From Paracyclopina nana (Eukaryota; Arthropoda; Copepoda; Cyclopoida; Cyclopettidae): a DNA stretch of 64,000 nucleotides. The notes below the pieces were generated by a model. It did not search any database, was not told the origin of the DNA, and worked only from the letters and a program-made list of their open reading frames with translations. Both the position numbers and the translations under genes were made by a program. This document shows, in pieces, positions 1 to 10,766 of the stretch; the stretch's first letter is position 1, and every line of letters begins with the position of its first letter. The DNA is taken from contig JAGUCH010000004.1 in NCBI GenBank assembly GCA_019096065.1, forward strand, positions 7,130,001 through 7,194,000, written 5' to 3'.

Positions 1-1
1 C

Positions 2-3000
2 ATCAGTAATGACATTCAAATAGATTCTGACTCTGACGAAGATGACGAATTTGGTCGTACTCATCACCAGAAAAATGTTTATTCCGGATTGGTGGATAAG
101 TACTTAAACTTTATGCCTAGTAACGAGTACCGCGGAGTGACCTCTGAGGGGGCACTTACTGCAGTCACTCGTAAAGGTACTTTCCCAGTAAATATTGGGA
201 ATAATACTGAAGATCCCATCTACTTAAATGCACATGCAGTGATTGGGCGAGCCAGGATTGTCAAGAAACAGAAATTTAAGAGTACGGTTGCAGCCCATGT
301 GGCTAACATTAGTTTAAAGGCCCTGGAGCATGAAATGGAGTCATGTTACTGCAATTATTTAGATTCGCACGTAATTGTGCAGTTTACTGATATAAATGGT
401 CTTTCCTTTACTGATATGCATGTTTTCAATGCCTATGAGCCATTAAGGGGAAGCCACAAGCCCTTGATTAGTAGAAAAGGAAATTACGTATTTATCTCAT
501 CTAACCAAAGTGACGGTTACGAAGAGATAACTGATGTGATAATTAGCAAATTTATGAAACGAGAAAAATGGGATGAATTACCGTGGGCTGTTATTGTCCC
601 AGGACATAAACTTTTGTCTGGCGAACAAAAGCGCATTGTAATAAAAATGAATATGATGGTGGATAAACTTAAAGTAGTATGGCTAAAATATAAGTATATT
701 TGCCCACCATGTATGACCATTGCCTTGTGTCCTATTGAATCCTACCTCAATGGGATGGATAGGGTCATAATAACTATGATGATACATGAGTATGAGAATT
801 ACCCACTTGCTTATCAAAGAAATGAACTAGATAAGTATTTTGAACTAAATGTTCTTGGAGCTCATGGTATCATGTTTAAGTTGTCCAACAATGTTGAGTT
901 AATATTCCATGTCCCTAGCGAACATGCTGAGAATGTTGGCTACTTAACCACGCTTATGTACATAATAATTGGTCAATTACGGTACCAAAATGTGGCCGAC
1001 AACGTGTGGATTAGAACACTTATGGATGGCGATGTGCATGTAGGTGACCCACTTTGTATGGCAACCACCGCTGCATTGCTAGTGTTATCTGGGTTACAAA
1101 TGTACCCTGATGACCTTACCAAAGAGGATATAAAGACAAAATTTGGTAAATTTATACCTTTTGTACTTGAACCACATGGTTGCTCATGCAAGCCTTGCTT
1201 GGCAAAGAACATGGGCATCAAAGTGCCACTTAAAAGCTTCACTACTATTTATGAAGGTCCTATTGTTGATACCAGTATCAGGCAAACAGTCTTGAAAAGT
1301 CCTTCTGAACTAGACCTCGTATCAGCTAGCCTGGAGCTTTCTAAGGATGAGAAAAATAACCAAAAACTATATGATGAGGTTTATAATCTCCTTCTGAAAT
1401 TCCCTAGTGAATTTGACCCTCTCCGTGTTTTAAATGGAGTAGCAGGTTACACATTTCCATTGAAACCAGAAACGATCCTGAACATGGATCTAGAACACAT
1501 TCCGGATGAAGTTAGAGAGGACTTTAGGGACCTCTTAATAGAATATAAGACTATATTCTCGGAGGATCCTAGATCATATAGGTTATGGAATGTTGAACCC
1601 ATGAAGTTCCAGCTAAAGGACGATAAACCATTAGTGCCAAAAGTATTCAACATGTCAGAGTATGAAACTACCCAGGTTGACCGTAAAATAGCATTAATGC
1701 TGTCATCTGGATTAATTGAGATTGTGGATAAGTCACTTAATAGGTACTCGGCTTGCCCTTGTTTCTTGACTTCAAGGCCAAATGATGAAAAGTTGCCTAT
1801 GAAACAACGCAAGCCTCGGCTGTTAGTTGATTTAACATCGTTTAATAAAAATCTGATATTTACGACCTCGGAGCACATAGTGCCTCCTATCCCTACCTTG
1901 CTAGGGATGTTATCTAATTCATGTTTGATGTCATCTTTTGATGTGACATCCGGATACGATAACTTACCTGTGGACTCTGATAGTGCTGATATGTGCTGCT
2001 TCGCGGTAACGTCCCCTCGCAGTATATATAGATCAGTCTTTTTGAAAAGTAAGTCATGCCTACAAGGGATCGCCATTGCTCCGAGAATGTTCGCAGAGCT
2101 CCTCCAACAGGCCCTTAACCCTGAGATATTGCCCTTTACATGTGTATATGTAGACGATTTGGTCGTGGCCTGTAAGAACCCTGGCAAGCCTAGGCCTGCT
2201 ATGTTGGATGATTACATACGACATTTAGGTGATTTGAGGAAGTTGTTTCAAAGCCTCAAGGACTTAAATGCCCTATTACAAATTAAAAAGACTCAATTAG
2301 GTGTGAAAGAAGCTACAGTCTTAGGGCACCTAATATCTATTGATGAAAATGGGATTATGACTATGCGAATGCCCGATAAATTCAGGTCTGCATTTGATGA
2401 CTTCCCTATTCCTACAACCAAGAAACAGCTGCAAAAGTTTATTGGAATGACAAACTGGTTAAGCCAGTATTGCCCCAATATGGCTACATACACAGCTCCA
2501 CTGCTTGATGTATTACAAACAGCACAAGGAAAAACAGGGAAGTTCACCTTCACTGCTTTCCAAGAAAAATGTTTCTATAAAGTAATAGACGAGATTAAAA
2601 CAGGTATGTCGCTGGCATTGCCACGTTTTAAAGAAGGTTATTTAGTGGTTGATTCTGGGGTAATTAGCACCTCAGCTTTATTAATGGAGGTGAATGAGGA
2701 TGGTAAAGCTGTGTGTGTTGGTGCACACAGCGCACGCTTTCCTTTATCAGTTTGCCTCTCGTACCACTCGTTTCAGCGTGAAGCATTAGGAGTGTTAACA
2801 ATGATAAATCATTTTAAAAGTATACTATTCGCCTATGAGCGATTAGTCATAGTTACGGATTGTCTATCAATAGCCAGCGTGCTGGCTAGTTCGTTTACTG
2901 GTAAAGATGCATTTACTCATAGACTAGCAGCTCGTATTTATTCCCTGCCTGTAGCATGGAAATTGAGGGCTGTACCTCGCACAGAGGTAGAAGTAGTTGA

Positions 3001-3127
3001 TGTATTATTAAATAAGTACCATCAAACGCCAGAAGGCGAAACTGTATTTTATGCGCCCTACTCTATTGCGGGGCAGATTACGAAGGATATTTATGCAAAT
3101 AAATACCCTCTGCCCGATGCAATCTAA
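2..3127 (+). CDS. Retroelement polyprotein: N-terminal region, reverse transcriptase and RNase H (5' partial)
   Basis: The frame is open from base 2, so the true start is upstream. The first 500 or so residues resemble nothing I can name; they carry a Cys cluster (CSCKPC) at about 1180-1200. The reverse transcriptase lies at about 1650-2400, with its catalytic motif YVDDL at 2147-2161. RNase H follows at about 2640-2900, with candidate acidic residues in VVDSG, REAL and VTDC. The frame closes with TAA at 3125-3127. The integrase frame that follows is in the same phase, so the stop lies inside one long polyprotein frame. Assignment to Ty3/gypsy rests on motif order. No aspartic protease motif is visible here. 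Confidence 0.85.
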   Translation: MSNDIQIDSDSDEDDEFGRTHHQKNVYSGLVDKYLNFMPSNEYRGVTSEGALTAVTRKGTFPVNIGNNTEDPIYLNAHAVIGRARIVKKQKFKSTVAAHVANISLKALEHEMESCYCNYLDSHVIVQFTDINGLSFTDMHVFNAYEPLRGSHKPLISRKGNYVFISSNQSDGYEEITDVIISKFMKREKWDELPWAVIVPGHKLLSGEQKRIVIKMNMMVDKLKVVWLKYKYICPPCMTIALCPIESYLNGMDRVIITMMIHEYENYPLAYQRNELDKYFELNVLGAHGIMFKLSNNVELIFHVPSEHAENVGYLTTLMYIIIGQLRYQNVADNVWIRTLMDGDVHVGDPLCMATTAALLVLSGLQMYPDDLTKEDIKTKFGKFIPFVLEPHGCSCKPCLAKNMGIKVPLKSFTTIYEGPIVDTSIRQTVLKSPSELDLVSASLELSKDEKNNQKLYDEVYNLLLKFPSEFDPLRVLNGVAGYTFPLKPETILNMDLEHIPDEVREDFRDLLIEYKTIFSEDPRSYRLWNVEPMKFQLKDDKPLVPKVFNMSEYETTQVDRKIALMLSSGLIEIVDKSLNRYSACPCFLTSRPNDEKLPMKQRKPRLLVDLTSFNKNLIFTTSEHIVPPIPTLLGMLSNSCLMSSFDVTSGYDNLPVDSDSADMCCFAVTSPRSIYRSVFLKSKSCLQGIAIAPRMFAELLQQALNPEILPFTCVYVDDLVVACKNPGKPRPAMLDDYIRHLGDLRKLFQSLKDLNALLQIKKTQLGVKEATVLGHLISIDENGIMTMRMPDKFRSAFDDFPIPTTKKQLQKFIGMTNWLSQYCPNMATYTAPLLDVLQTAQGKTGKFTFTAFQEKCFYKVIDEIKTGMSLALPRFKEGYLVVDSGVISTSALLMEVNEDGKAVCVGAHSARFPLSVCLSYHSFQREALGVLTMINHFKSILFAYERLVIVTDCLSIASVLASSFTGKDAFTHRLAARIYSLPVAWKLRAVPRTEVEVVDVLLNKYHQTPEGETVFYAPYSIAGQITKDIYANKYPLPDAI

Positions 3128-3133
3128 GATAAG

Positions 3134-6100
3134 GTGCTAACGACACAGGAATTACTTACACATGTGTATGATACACTTGTGAATTCTGGAACTATGAGTA
3201 AAACTCTACTCCAGAAAAGGTTGCATTGCCTAAATGACAAATGGGTTGACATGATCGGCACGAAACCGCCATTTGTGCACGACGACACGTCAACCTTACT
3301 TCAAGCAAAACATGATGATGATGAATTTCTTGAGGACGAGATACTTTCAAAATTATCTCACTCATTTCATGGTGAAGCTGATTTTGATTCACCAGTAAAC
3401 CATATAGAAAATAACTTAAGAGTAGATACTGTGACTGTTAAACGGCGAATATCGCCACATTTACCAGGAATTACACGCAACCTACTCATTAAGTTGCAAC
3501 AAAATTGTGAAGAAACACAAAAGATAATAAATCTAATTATGCTTTCGCCTCCGGAGAAAGTACCACTAGATGTTGCAGTAAAATATCGAGTTCTTGATGG
3601 TGCCTTGTTGGTTATACGCAAGAATGTAAAGTTACCCTTTAGCGTTGCGACCAATACGAAAGTATATATGAGTATGCCCAACTGTGTGTACCTAATGGCA
3701 TGTATTCATTTGTTACATAACCATTTGGGAAGTAAAAAGACTAATACTCTTTTTACCCAATCTATGTATTCAACTTACTCAGCCAGAATCAGTCGTATTA
3801 TTATTGGTGCGTGCATGCATTGTGCCTTATACCGCCAAGCTAATACTAGGTTTGTTGGGAAGGGGCGTTTCCGCATCCCGACTCAACCATGGGAATTGGT
3901 AATGATTGATTTGGCCAAGTTCGATGAAACTTTAGTCAAAGGGTCTTCCGCAAAAGACCTGTTAGTATTTGTCGATGTTTATTCTAAGATGATAATTGCT
4001 AAGCCACTATTAGATGCTAAATATAAGCAGGTAGCGAATGCTATGGAAGAAGTAATTTCTTTGTTTGGGGTGCCAAAAACATTACTTGCAGATAATGGTG
4101 CCCAGCTAACGACTAATAAGGCACTCCAACGCCTTGTTGATCGTTATAAAATTAAGGAGTTATGTCATTACCGAACTCTATCGCCATACAAGCATTCGAA
4201 CGCTTACGCTGAAAATGCTATACGAATAATAAGGAGTGCATTAGTTTTAAACTCTAACTCATACAATATGAGGTTATGTGATGTGTTTAAGACTTCTATT
4301 TACGCAATAAATAATCGCCCTCTTACTTATTTGGCATATACTGATGATAAAGGGGTGAAGATCACCCCCACACCTTTTTCGTTATTTTTCGATAAAATGC
4401 CGTTCTATCACTTGGGACGGGATGTGTTTGAAATACTTAGTGAAAGCGAGGACAAAATTCATAAAGCTGAATGGCGTCAACGCATGCGTGAATATGATCT
4501 AGAAGAACAGTTCCACTTAGAAAAAATGAAGGCTACTGAAAGGCCTTCCTTTAAGCCAGAGATTGGATCATTAGTGTTAGTAATAAAACATCCAATAAAT
4601 AAACAACGGTATAAATTTATGGATGATTTATTTGAAGTTATTGACATTGGACAGCATTCGACTGTGACTGTAAAGCCATACCTTTATGATGGGCTTACTC
4701 GTGAAGTAAGCTTAGATCATGTTAAGTTATATCGATTCCATGAACTATATAGGTTCCTTCCGGAAAAATTGTCCAACCTCTTGAAACGACCTTATACTCC
4801 GGAAGAAATCCTGCGTAAGAAAGCCAGGAATGAAATTATTGAATTTCTTGAAGGGGCAGCCCCTGAAAGTCATGAATATAGTCTGCGGAATCGCACTAAG
4901 GCCTCCAGTATAGTGGCCTCGCAAAGTTCATTAATATCACAGTCATCAGCAACGGACACTGAGCCAAGTGCAATTCACCAAACCTATAAGCGCTCTGGCT
5001 CTATTCTCATGCAAAAGGCTGCAAGCTTGTTTAAACCCTCGGATATTTTGCGAATACAGGAGGAAAATAAACAACTCGTACAAAAGCAATGGGAACAATA
5101 TGATCGTAAGAAGTTAGAGGATAACTACCTAGCTAACAATGCTGGTAATAATTGTGTCTACAAAGAAACAAGTGAATCTTTGTCAGACACTGATACGGAT
5201 GATTTTATTGAACGAGCAATTGCACTAAGTGCAAATACAGGACCTAATGAAGCATTTTATGAGGACATGCTGGTCTTAAGCCAACGTGGCCCTCCTACTT
5301 TTGCTGAAATGGCTCAACAAGAACGACTATACCCAAATTTGCCAAGTGTTAAACCTGAGCACATTAGTACTCCTGATCACTCAAACGTCAGCGAAGGTAC
5401 TCTTGCTGGGGTCAGCCCTGTAAAGTGGGCTTTTCGTGGCCAATACCGTGACCAACATGTGCCAGATATACCTGAAAGTCCGGAGAAATTCCACACTCCT
5501 GACCAAAGTATGTCCGCAACTCCTAACAAGGACAATGATAATATAGAAGAGGTAGTTGAAAAAGCAGCATCTTTCATTGCACCTTCCAAATTTGACACTG
5601 ACCTAGAATCTCTATCTGCTGGCCTGGAAAGTATGCAATTAGCACTGCCTACTGATCCATTCGGTGGAAATACACAAGACGATGAAAATGAAAGTAGTGA
5701 TAGTGATGACACTACCACAATTTATTACACGGCACGCCGTAATCTGCGGCGTACACCGCTGACAAAAAGTATTAAACAAAATGTTCAAAGGGCAATCGAT
5801 ATCGTACGACGCCAGTTAGAACTTTCACCACGTAAACGGCCTCCCTCTCCACCAATCGATAACCCTATGGAAGGGCCCAGTGCCCCGAAACCGGAGATTT
5901 ACGGAGCTGAAGGAGGAGAGCCACAAGTTCGTTACACTGTAATGAAAAGTCCAGTAAGGAAACCTGATTTGCAACCTAGTAATAGTGAGTTACCAAATGC
6001 GGGAGTACCACAAATTGTGCCAAGCACGAACGTACTTGAGCACTCCTCAGCAGATGTTACACCTTTGGGTGACCCGGCTATGACTGAAAAGGAGCACCTT

Positions 6101-6979
6101 GCTCATCAAGCTACTCCTGAGGTTGCACGCCCCACTGTCATGCAAACTAGCCCTGTAGTTCCACAACCGGGTACTCAGAAACCACCTGAGGCTGCTGTAC
6201 GAGCTCCGTATGAACCAGAAAAGTTGTCCCCATTACGTTTTCTTCCTCATAACCTAAGGAGAAGAAAAAACGTTAACTATCGCTCCCTGGCAGGGTTTCG
6301 AGAGTATAATAAAAATAACGTACCTGCGGGTCCTCCTGCGATTGCTCAGCCTGATCCTCCGGAAGCATTGACTCGTCCGGAAGTAGCATTGACAGTTGAA
6401 CAGGATACAAGTCCTCCTCGGGCTGTCCAACAGCCTCCAGACACGAACCCTGTGGCATCCTCGGTCCAACCGAGTGGCTCGTCAGCCACACCATTTGCTG
6501 GACCAAATGAACCAGAGGCTTCGGCCGCTGCTCAACCAGCAGTTGATTCCGGAATTAGTGAGCCCACTCCAATACGGATCCTTCCCAGACGACAACTGCG
6601 GGAGAGAAAGGGAACTGTAGATTATAGGGAGTTGGCGGGCATAAGAAAGTATGGGAAAGAGAAAAGCAAAGCTGGTAAAGAACAAAAATACTTTCCTAAT
6701 GTTCCACGAATAGCTCCTTTAGATCGGGAGGACAAGGAATTCGCCCGTGTTAGATTTACAAATACGAAAGAAAGGCCTGACCAAAAAGAGAGAGAGTTAC
6801 TAGAAGAGGTAATTCCTAATTGGAAACTGAATAAAAACATGGCTGCAGTCCCTGATTATATTCAGTTTCTTAAAGCGACTGGCATGGATCACCAAGATGA
6901 TAGCAACATAAATGAAATGAAGCGGCTGCGTCTCACCTATGATGAACTATACAAGCTAGCTTTTAAGAAGTTTAAATAG
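3134..6979 (+). CDS. Retroelement integrase with long C-terminal extension
   Basis: The frame is in phase with the RT frame and is separated from it by a single TAA; 3134 is the first GTG after that stop and may not be a real initiation site. An HHCC zinc region (HLLHNH then CMHC) spans about 3705-3830. The catalytic triad is Asp at 3908, Asp at 4091 and Glu at 4211, giving 39 residues between the second Asp and the Glu where retroviral and gypsy integrases usually have 35. A small beta-rich domain follows at about 4560-4740. Then comes a Pro-, Ser- and acid-rich tail of about 740 residues, unlike ordinary integrases. It contains two related segments (LPHNLRRRKNVNYRSLAG and LPRRQLRERKGTVDYREL) at about 6240-6300 and 6575-6640. 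Confidence 0.8.
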   Translation: MLTTQELLTHVYDTLVNSGTMSKTLLQKRLHCLNDKWVDMIGTKPPFVHDDTSTLLQAKHDDDEFLEDEILSKLSHSFHGEADFDSPVNHIENNLRVDTVTVKRRISPHLPGITRNLLIKLQQNCEETQKIINLIMLSPPEKVPLDVAVKYRVLDGALLVIRKNVKLPFSVATNTKVYMSMPNCVYLMACIHLLHNHLGSKKTNTLFTQSMYSTYSARISRIIIGACMHCALYRQANTRFVGKGRFRIPTQPWELVMIDLAKFDETLVKGSSAKDLLVFVDVYSKMIIAKPLLDAKYKQVANAMEEVISLFGVPKTLLADNGAQLTTNKALQRLVDRYKIKELCHYRTLSPYKHSNAYAENAIRIIRSALVLNSNSYNMRLCDVFKTSIYAINNRPLTYLAYTDDKGVKITPTPFSLFFDKMPFYHLGRDVFEILSESEDKIHKAEWRQRMREYDLEEQFHLEKMKATERPSFKPEIGSLVLVIKHPINKQRYKFMDDLFEVIDIGQHSTVTVKPYLYDGLTREVSLDHVKLYRFHELYRFLPEKLSNLLKRPYTPEEILRKKARNEIIEFLEGAAPESHEYSLRNRTKASSIVASQSSLISQSSATDTEPSAIHQTYKRSGSILMQKAASLFKPSDILRIQEENKQLVQKQWEQYDRKKLEDNYLANNAGNNCVYKETSESLSDTDTDDFIERAIALSANTGPNEAFYEDMLVLSQRGPPTFAEMAQQERLYPNLPSVKPEHISTPDHSNVSEGTLAGVSPVKWAFRGQYRDQHVPDIPESPEKFHTPDQSMSATPNKDNDNIEEVVEKAASFIAPSKFDTDLESLSAGLESMQLALPTDPFGGNTQDDENESSDSDDTTTIYYTARRNLRRTPLTKSIKQNVQRAIDIVRRQLELSPRKRPPSPPIDNPMEGPSAPKPEIYGAEGGEPQVRYTVMKSPVRKPDLQPSNSELPNAGVPQIVPSTNVLEHSSADVTPLGDPAMTEKEHLAHQATPEVARPTVMQTSPVVPQPGTQKPPEAAVRAPYEPEKLSPLRFLPHNLRRRKNVNYRSLAGFREYNKNNVPAGPPAIAQPDPPEALTRPEVALTVEQDTSPPRAVQQPPDTNPVASSVQPSGSSATPFAGPNEPEASAAAQPAVDSGISEPTPIRILPRRQLRERKGTVDYRELAGIRKYGKEKSKAGKEQKYFPNVPRIAPLDREDKEFARVRFTNTKERPDQKERELLEEVIPNWKLNKNMAAVPDYIQFLKATGMDHQDDSNINEMKRLRLTYDELYKLAFKKFK

Positions 6980-8075
6980 AGATTCGTAAGAAAGGACGTG
7001 ATGACGGTAATCGTAGTGCCCATATTTTATGGGGTCACTACCTTTACTTTGTCAGTCCAATATGGGCGCACCGTTTTACCAATCAAGCGCACCCAAAAGT
7101 AAGTTAATGCAAAATGTCGATTGCGGACCTGAATTTGGCCACTTGCCAAAAAGATCATAGAAATGGATACGAACGGGCAATGTCTCTTCGCATGTCCGCC
7201 AGTAAGGTACAATATGCATAAAGGTAATGATAAGTTGCTGAACAGTACATTGACAGCAAGAAAACAACTAACGAGACATGCAACTTTTGCAGTTCGTTAG
7301 CAATGCTAAGAATATGTATAAAAAAGAAAAGGTTAGATGCTACTAAAGCATTGAACTTGACCTTCCTCGAGGGCTTGTTCAATCCAACAACAATACAAAC
7401 CTCGCTTGCTTTGACAAAATAAAACGAAGTTTGTATAAGTAACTCGTACAATATTGATGGGACAAATACATTTGTCCTGTTTCCTGACAAATACCAATAC
7501 AAATTAGCTTTGCTCAGTACTTAAGTACTTAAGCGTGCATGCCCCATACTACTATAGTAGGGGGATAGGCTTACAATAGTTTTTAATAAAGTTAAAATGT
7601 TTTTACGACAACAAGGAACATGGATAAAACTCTATGCATCATATTACCCCAGCATAGAGGACAAGATTGTATTACTTCAATCTTAGGGCTTCTCAATAAT
7701 ACTGCACTTAGCCCTACTGAGGTGCCAATGGGCCGATTGGCCTGGATAAAGTTTGACTGTTATTTAAAGTAAAGTACTATAAACACGCCATGCAAGAGGG
7801 AAGTTGCAGATGGGCGTAATACCAGAGGGGCAAATGCCCCATCTGAATAGTTATGTTTTGAAAACTATGGTTAAAGCTCCACTGAGCTATGTCCAAATGG
7901 AACCACTATCCACTCCACGCCTCGCGTGAGTTGATAGTTACTAGGACACTCGTACTTTAAGTACAGCAATAGTTGGCACAAGGCACTGTGCAAGTGGGAC
8001 ACAATAAAACCTCACAATACGTGAGGAGACTTGTGTTGGCACATTTTATATATATAAAATCTTGATAAGATCTTG
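6980..8075 (+). other. Non-coding 3' region of the retroelement
   Basis: No frame here looks coding. The stretch is AT-rich with short palindromes such as AAGTACTTAAGTACTTAAG near 7517 and a TA run just before the A tract. An AATAAA lies near 8005. A 3' LTR could be present but cannot be recognised without its 5' partner. Confidence 0.4.

Positions 8076-8109
<34 letters not shown>
8076..8109 (+). repeat. Poly(A) tract of 34 bases
   Basis: An uninterrupted run of A follows the retroelement 3' region and marks a probable element boundary. It is longer than any other homopolymer in the window. Confidence 0.95.
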
Positions 8110-8112
<3 letters not shown>

Positions 8113-9094
8113 CAGAAGAACTTAGGAAAAATGCCCACCCTCCGAAATGAGGAATGAGCTTTGATAAAAAGAATGACTATGAATTAAAATTGTTCGGTCA
8201 TGGAAACGATACCAATATCATAGTAGTACATGCCACGAAATAAAAACTCGGGTGTAGCGACTACTGTGCCTATAATATCAGAGTGTCTCGACCGTGACCT
8301 GGTTCGAACTGCAGGCCTGGTCGTGGCGCCTCCGGACTTTGAGTAGGATGGAACATGGAAATCTGTACAAAAATGGGATTCATCTCCCTAAGAAGGGATC
8401 TTGAAATACTAAGTACAGCTTTGTGCCTGGGCGAATAATCAGCCCAAACTATGGTCTTCTTGCCCCAACAAAATGTGGGGACCCACTCTCTATTGGAATG
8501 GGCCGCTCCCTTGTGGCTACTAAAGACAACAAAAAACCTATATGCTGGTGAACTCATCAGCTTTGGATACAACTGGGGTACCTTGGAGGTGAACAAGTGT
8601 TTCCCCATAAAATACCATTTTACATTTCATTTGCCCAACAGTCTATGTGTGACAAACGAAATTGTAATTCTAAATGAAAATAAAGTTCAATATGTGCCGT
8701 GTTTCTCTCCTTACTATGGCACGATTTAGTTTATTGATATCATGGATGGTGCCCACGGGCGCCATCGTTTAAATAAAATTAAATAAAATTAGCCTAGCCG
8801 CTAAGATCTTTTATAGTTTAAGATTCGAAAACATACTTACCTGAATTTTGTGTGACTGCTCACTGCAGTTCCCACAAAATGCAGAAAATTGTGGAGGGGG
8901 GGAGTATATATATGTAGCCGCAGGAAATGCAGCCTGCGCCCCAAAAAATTTCACAAAATTTGAGCACCCTCGTGCTCTGAGAAAGTTGTAAACAAAATTT
9001 CTAGATAAAACTGGAAATGGCAAACTGCCGGGAACCTATAAATCTGAACGCTAGCACATAAATGTCGCAAAATCTGCTTCATATATTATGATTA

Positions 9095-9168
9095 GTGCTA
9101 ACCGAAATTAGCTGAAAAGATCGGTGCTGATAACCTCAATCTTTTAAATTAATTTCGGTTATGAGCAC
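9095..9168. repeat. Imperfect inverted repeat (hairpin)
   Basis: The left arm, 9095-9121, starts GTGCTAACCGAAATTA. The right arm, 9139-9168, ends TAATTTCGGTTATGAGCAC. The arms are about 27 nt with a 17-nt loop and a few mismatches. Confidence 0.75.
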
Positions 9169-10064
9169 CCGAACTTGATGCACGCATCAAGACCGAGCTG
9201 GAATGCAGAGCTATAATAGCTATGCAAGTCAGTGATAACAGATAAAACATAATCTATGAGTCTGTTCAAAAAGGCTAGACAAAAAAACATTTGAGCAAGA
9301 TAGACTGAAATGTGAGTTGCATTGCTCAAAGACGCTGAGCCAGCTTTTGTCGAACAGATACCCGACTCCAAGGGGGGCAAAAAGTTGTTATGGAACAAAA
9401 ATCCAGAGACGCTCCCACACTAGAAAAATCCAGTTTGAGCGGCTTCGCTTGGAGATGTAGAATGGTGGCGCCACCATGCGCCTAACCACAACCAAAAACG
9501 TTTTGCCCAAGGCTAAAACGAACAATGAAGATTGGAACCGCCGGTGCACCTACAATTCACCTGGGAAGGTTTTTGAACCTAACTAAACTCAAAAATGGCC
9601 ATACTCGGCTCGAGTGGTGACTCAAATTCCGGGATTTATTATGCGGGTACAAGGAATAAAATAAAACGTTGCATAAAAGTCAAGAGAATGAAAATGACTA
9701 ATGTTATAATGATACCGCTAATGATCGCCAGATGGACCAACAGATGAAAAGGTTCAAAGTGCACAAAGATTAGGCATATTGTTAAATAAAATAAGTGCTG
9801 AAATGTGGCTATCTTGCAGTTGCCACATGACTCCCCTCTATTTTGGTGGAGAATTCGAGTTACACTAAACACAGCACTAGCAAAGTAAGCTATGTCAGCA
9901 TAAATTGCAGACTGACTTGTGAGAGAATGAGAAATATGCGTCTTTTAGCCCAATATGGAAAAGAATTATTGTGCCATTGCCTAGTGCTTGAGCTTGCTTT
10001 TGCTATGTGCAATGACATACGGCCGGTTTTCCAGTCCTGTAGGGATGATACGAATCCCAAGCCA

Positions 10065-10320
10065 CCTTCAAGGCCTAGCTGGAATGCGGGACAATTTCCC
10101 CTGCATCAAGGCCGAGCCGGAATGTCAATGGAAAAAATGCTGCTAATTAGCATTGGTACCCCATAAGCACCAAAGCTCAGCCAGTAGTATTCGCAGACAC
10201 TCAAATAATAGTAATGCACCAAGCCCGAGCTGGAATGCAGGGCTATAGTAAACGCTTTTCTTGAACATTGAAGCATCGTTTGCAGTGTCAAGGCCGTCAA
10301 GGTCGAGCTGGAATGCTAGC
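10065..10320 (+). repeat. Clustered copies of a CGAGCTGGAATGC motif
   Basis: Four copies lie at about 10065-10090, 10104-10125, 10215-10250 and 10281-10317; a fifth lies apart at 9185-9220. The shared core is TCAAGGCCGAGCTGGAATGC. The 9185 and 10215 copies extend further, into a CAGRGCTATA stretch. Spacing is irregular, so this is not a simple tandem array. Confidence 0.65.
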
Positions 10321-10766
10321 TTATTTACAGGCCCGAATCTGTGGATTTGGGCCGCTAATGATTCGCTAATGATTAATTAGGCAATTAAAATGCAATTCTT
10401 GACACCTGAGATATGGTCTATGGTCCTTTTGGCCATGTAATGTAAAAAATTGGACTCGAAATGTGCTTGGCTATGATAATGAACTGCTAAACTCGACTAG
10501 AAAGGTGCTGAGCTTCATAAGGCTGAGCTATCTGCTGAGGTAAACGCGAAATGAGTTGCGGTAAACACAGTAGACACAAAAGTACAATGAACGTGGACTT
10601 TATTCCCGTAAGGGAGGCCTCCTGGCTGGTGGGGGCGGGCTGGCCTTGGGCCACGTTGGGGCCAGCCCTGGCCGGTGCGGTGGCCTACCGGGAACACGAC
10701 GAGTTCTGCAAAAGACAAGATGAATATAGTGAAGCTGTGATAGCTTAAATGAATAATTTAGACTTA

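Larger units (their letters stand above)
2..8109 (+). mobile_element. Ty3/gypsy-like retroelement, 3' portion
   Basis: The window opens inside a retroelement. RT, RNase H and integrase occur in that order, the Ty3/gypsy and retroviral arrangement. The 5' end lies outside the window, so no LTR pair can be tested. Coding ends at 6979. About 1.1 kb of non-coding DNA follows, then 34 A residues at 8076-8109. The A tract, with an AATAAA about 70 nt upstream near 8005, could be the true 3' end of a retroposed transcript or an internal A-rich tract. No second copy of any terminal sequence was seen downstream. Confidence 0.75.
8110..10766. other. Gene-free stretch with dispersed motif copies and a hairpin
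   Basis: I see no supported gene. Open frames are short and lack gene structure. The stretch holds an imperfect hairpin (9095-9168) and five copies of a short motif containing GAGCTGGAATG (9194 and 10065-10320), described separately. The last 150 bases are GC-rich and may be the 3' untranslated part of the minus-strand gene that follows. Confidence 0.5.

Noticed and set aside
1447..2187. Antisense frame of 246 aa within the RT gene
   Set aside because: It is the complement shadow of the conserved RT coding sequence.
6980..8109. A defined 3' LTR
   Set aside because: Without the 5' end no repeat partner exists in the window, so LTR borders cannot be supported.
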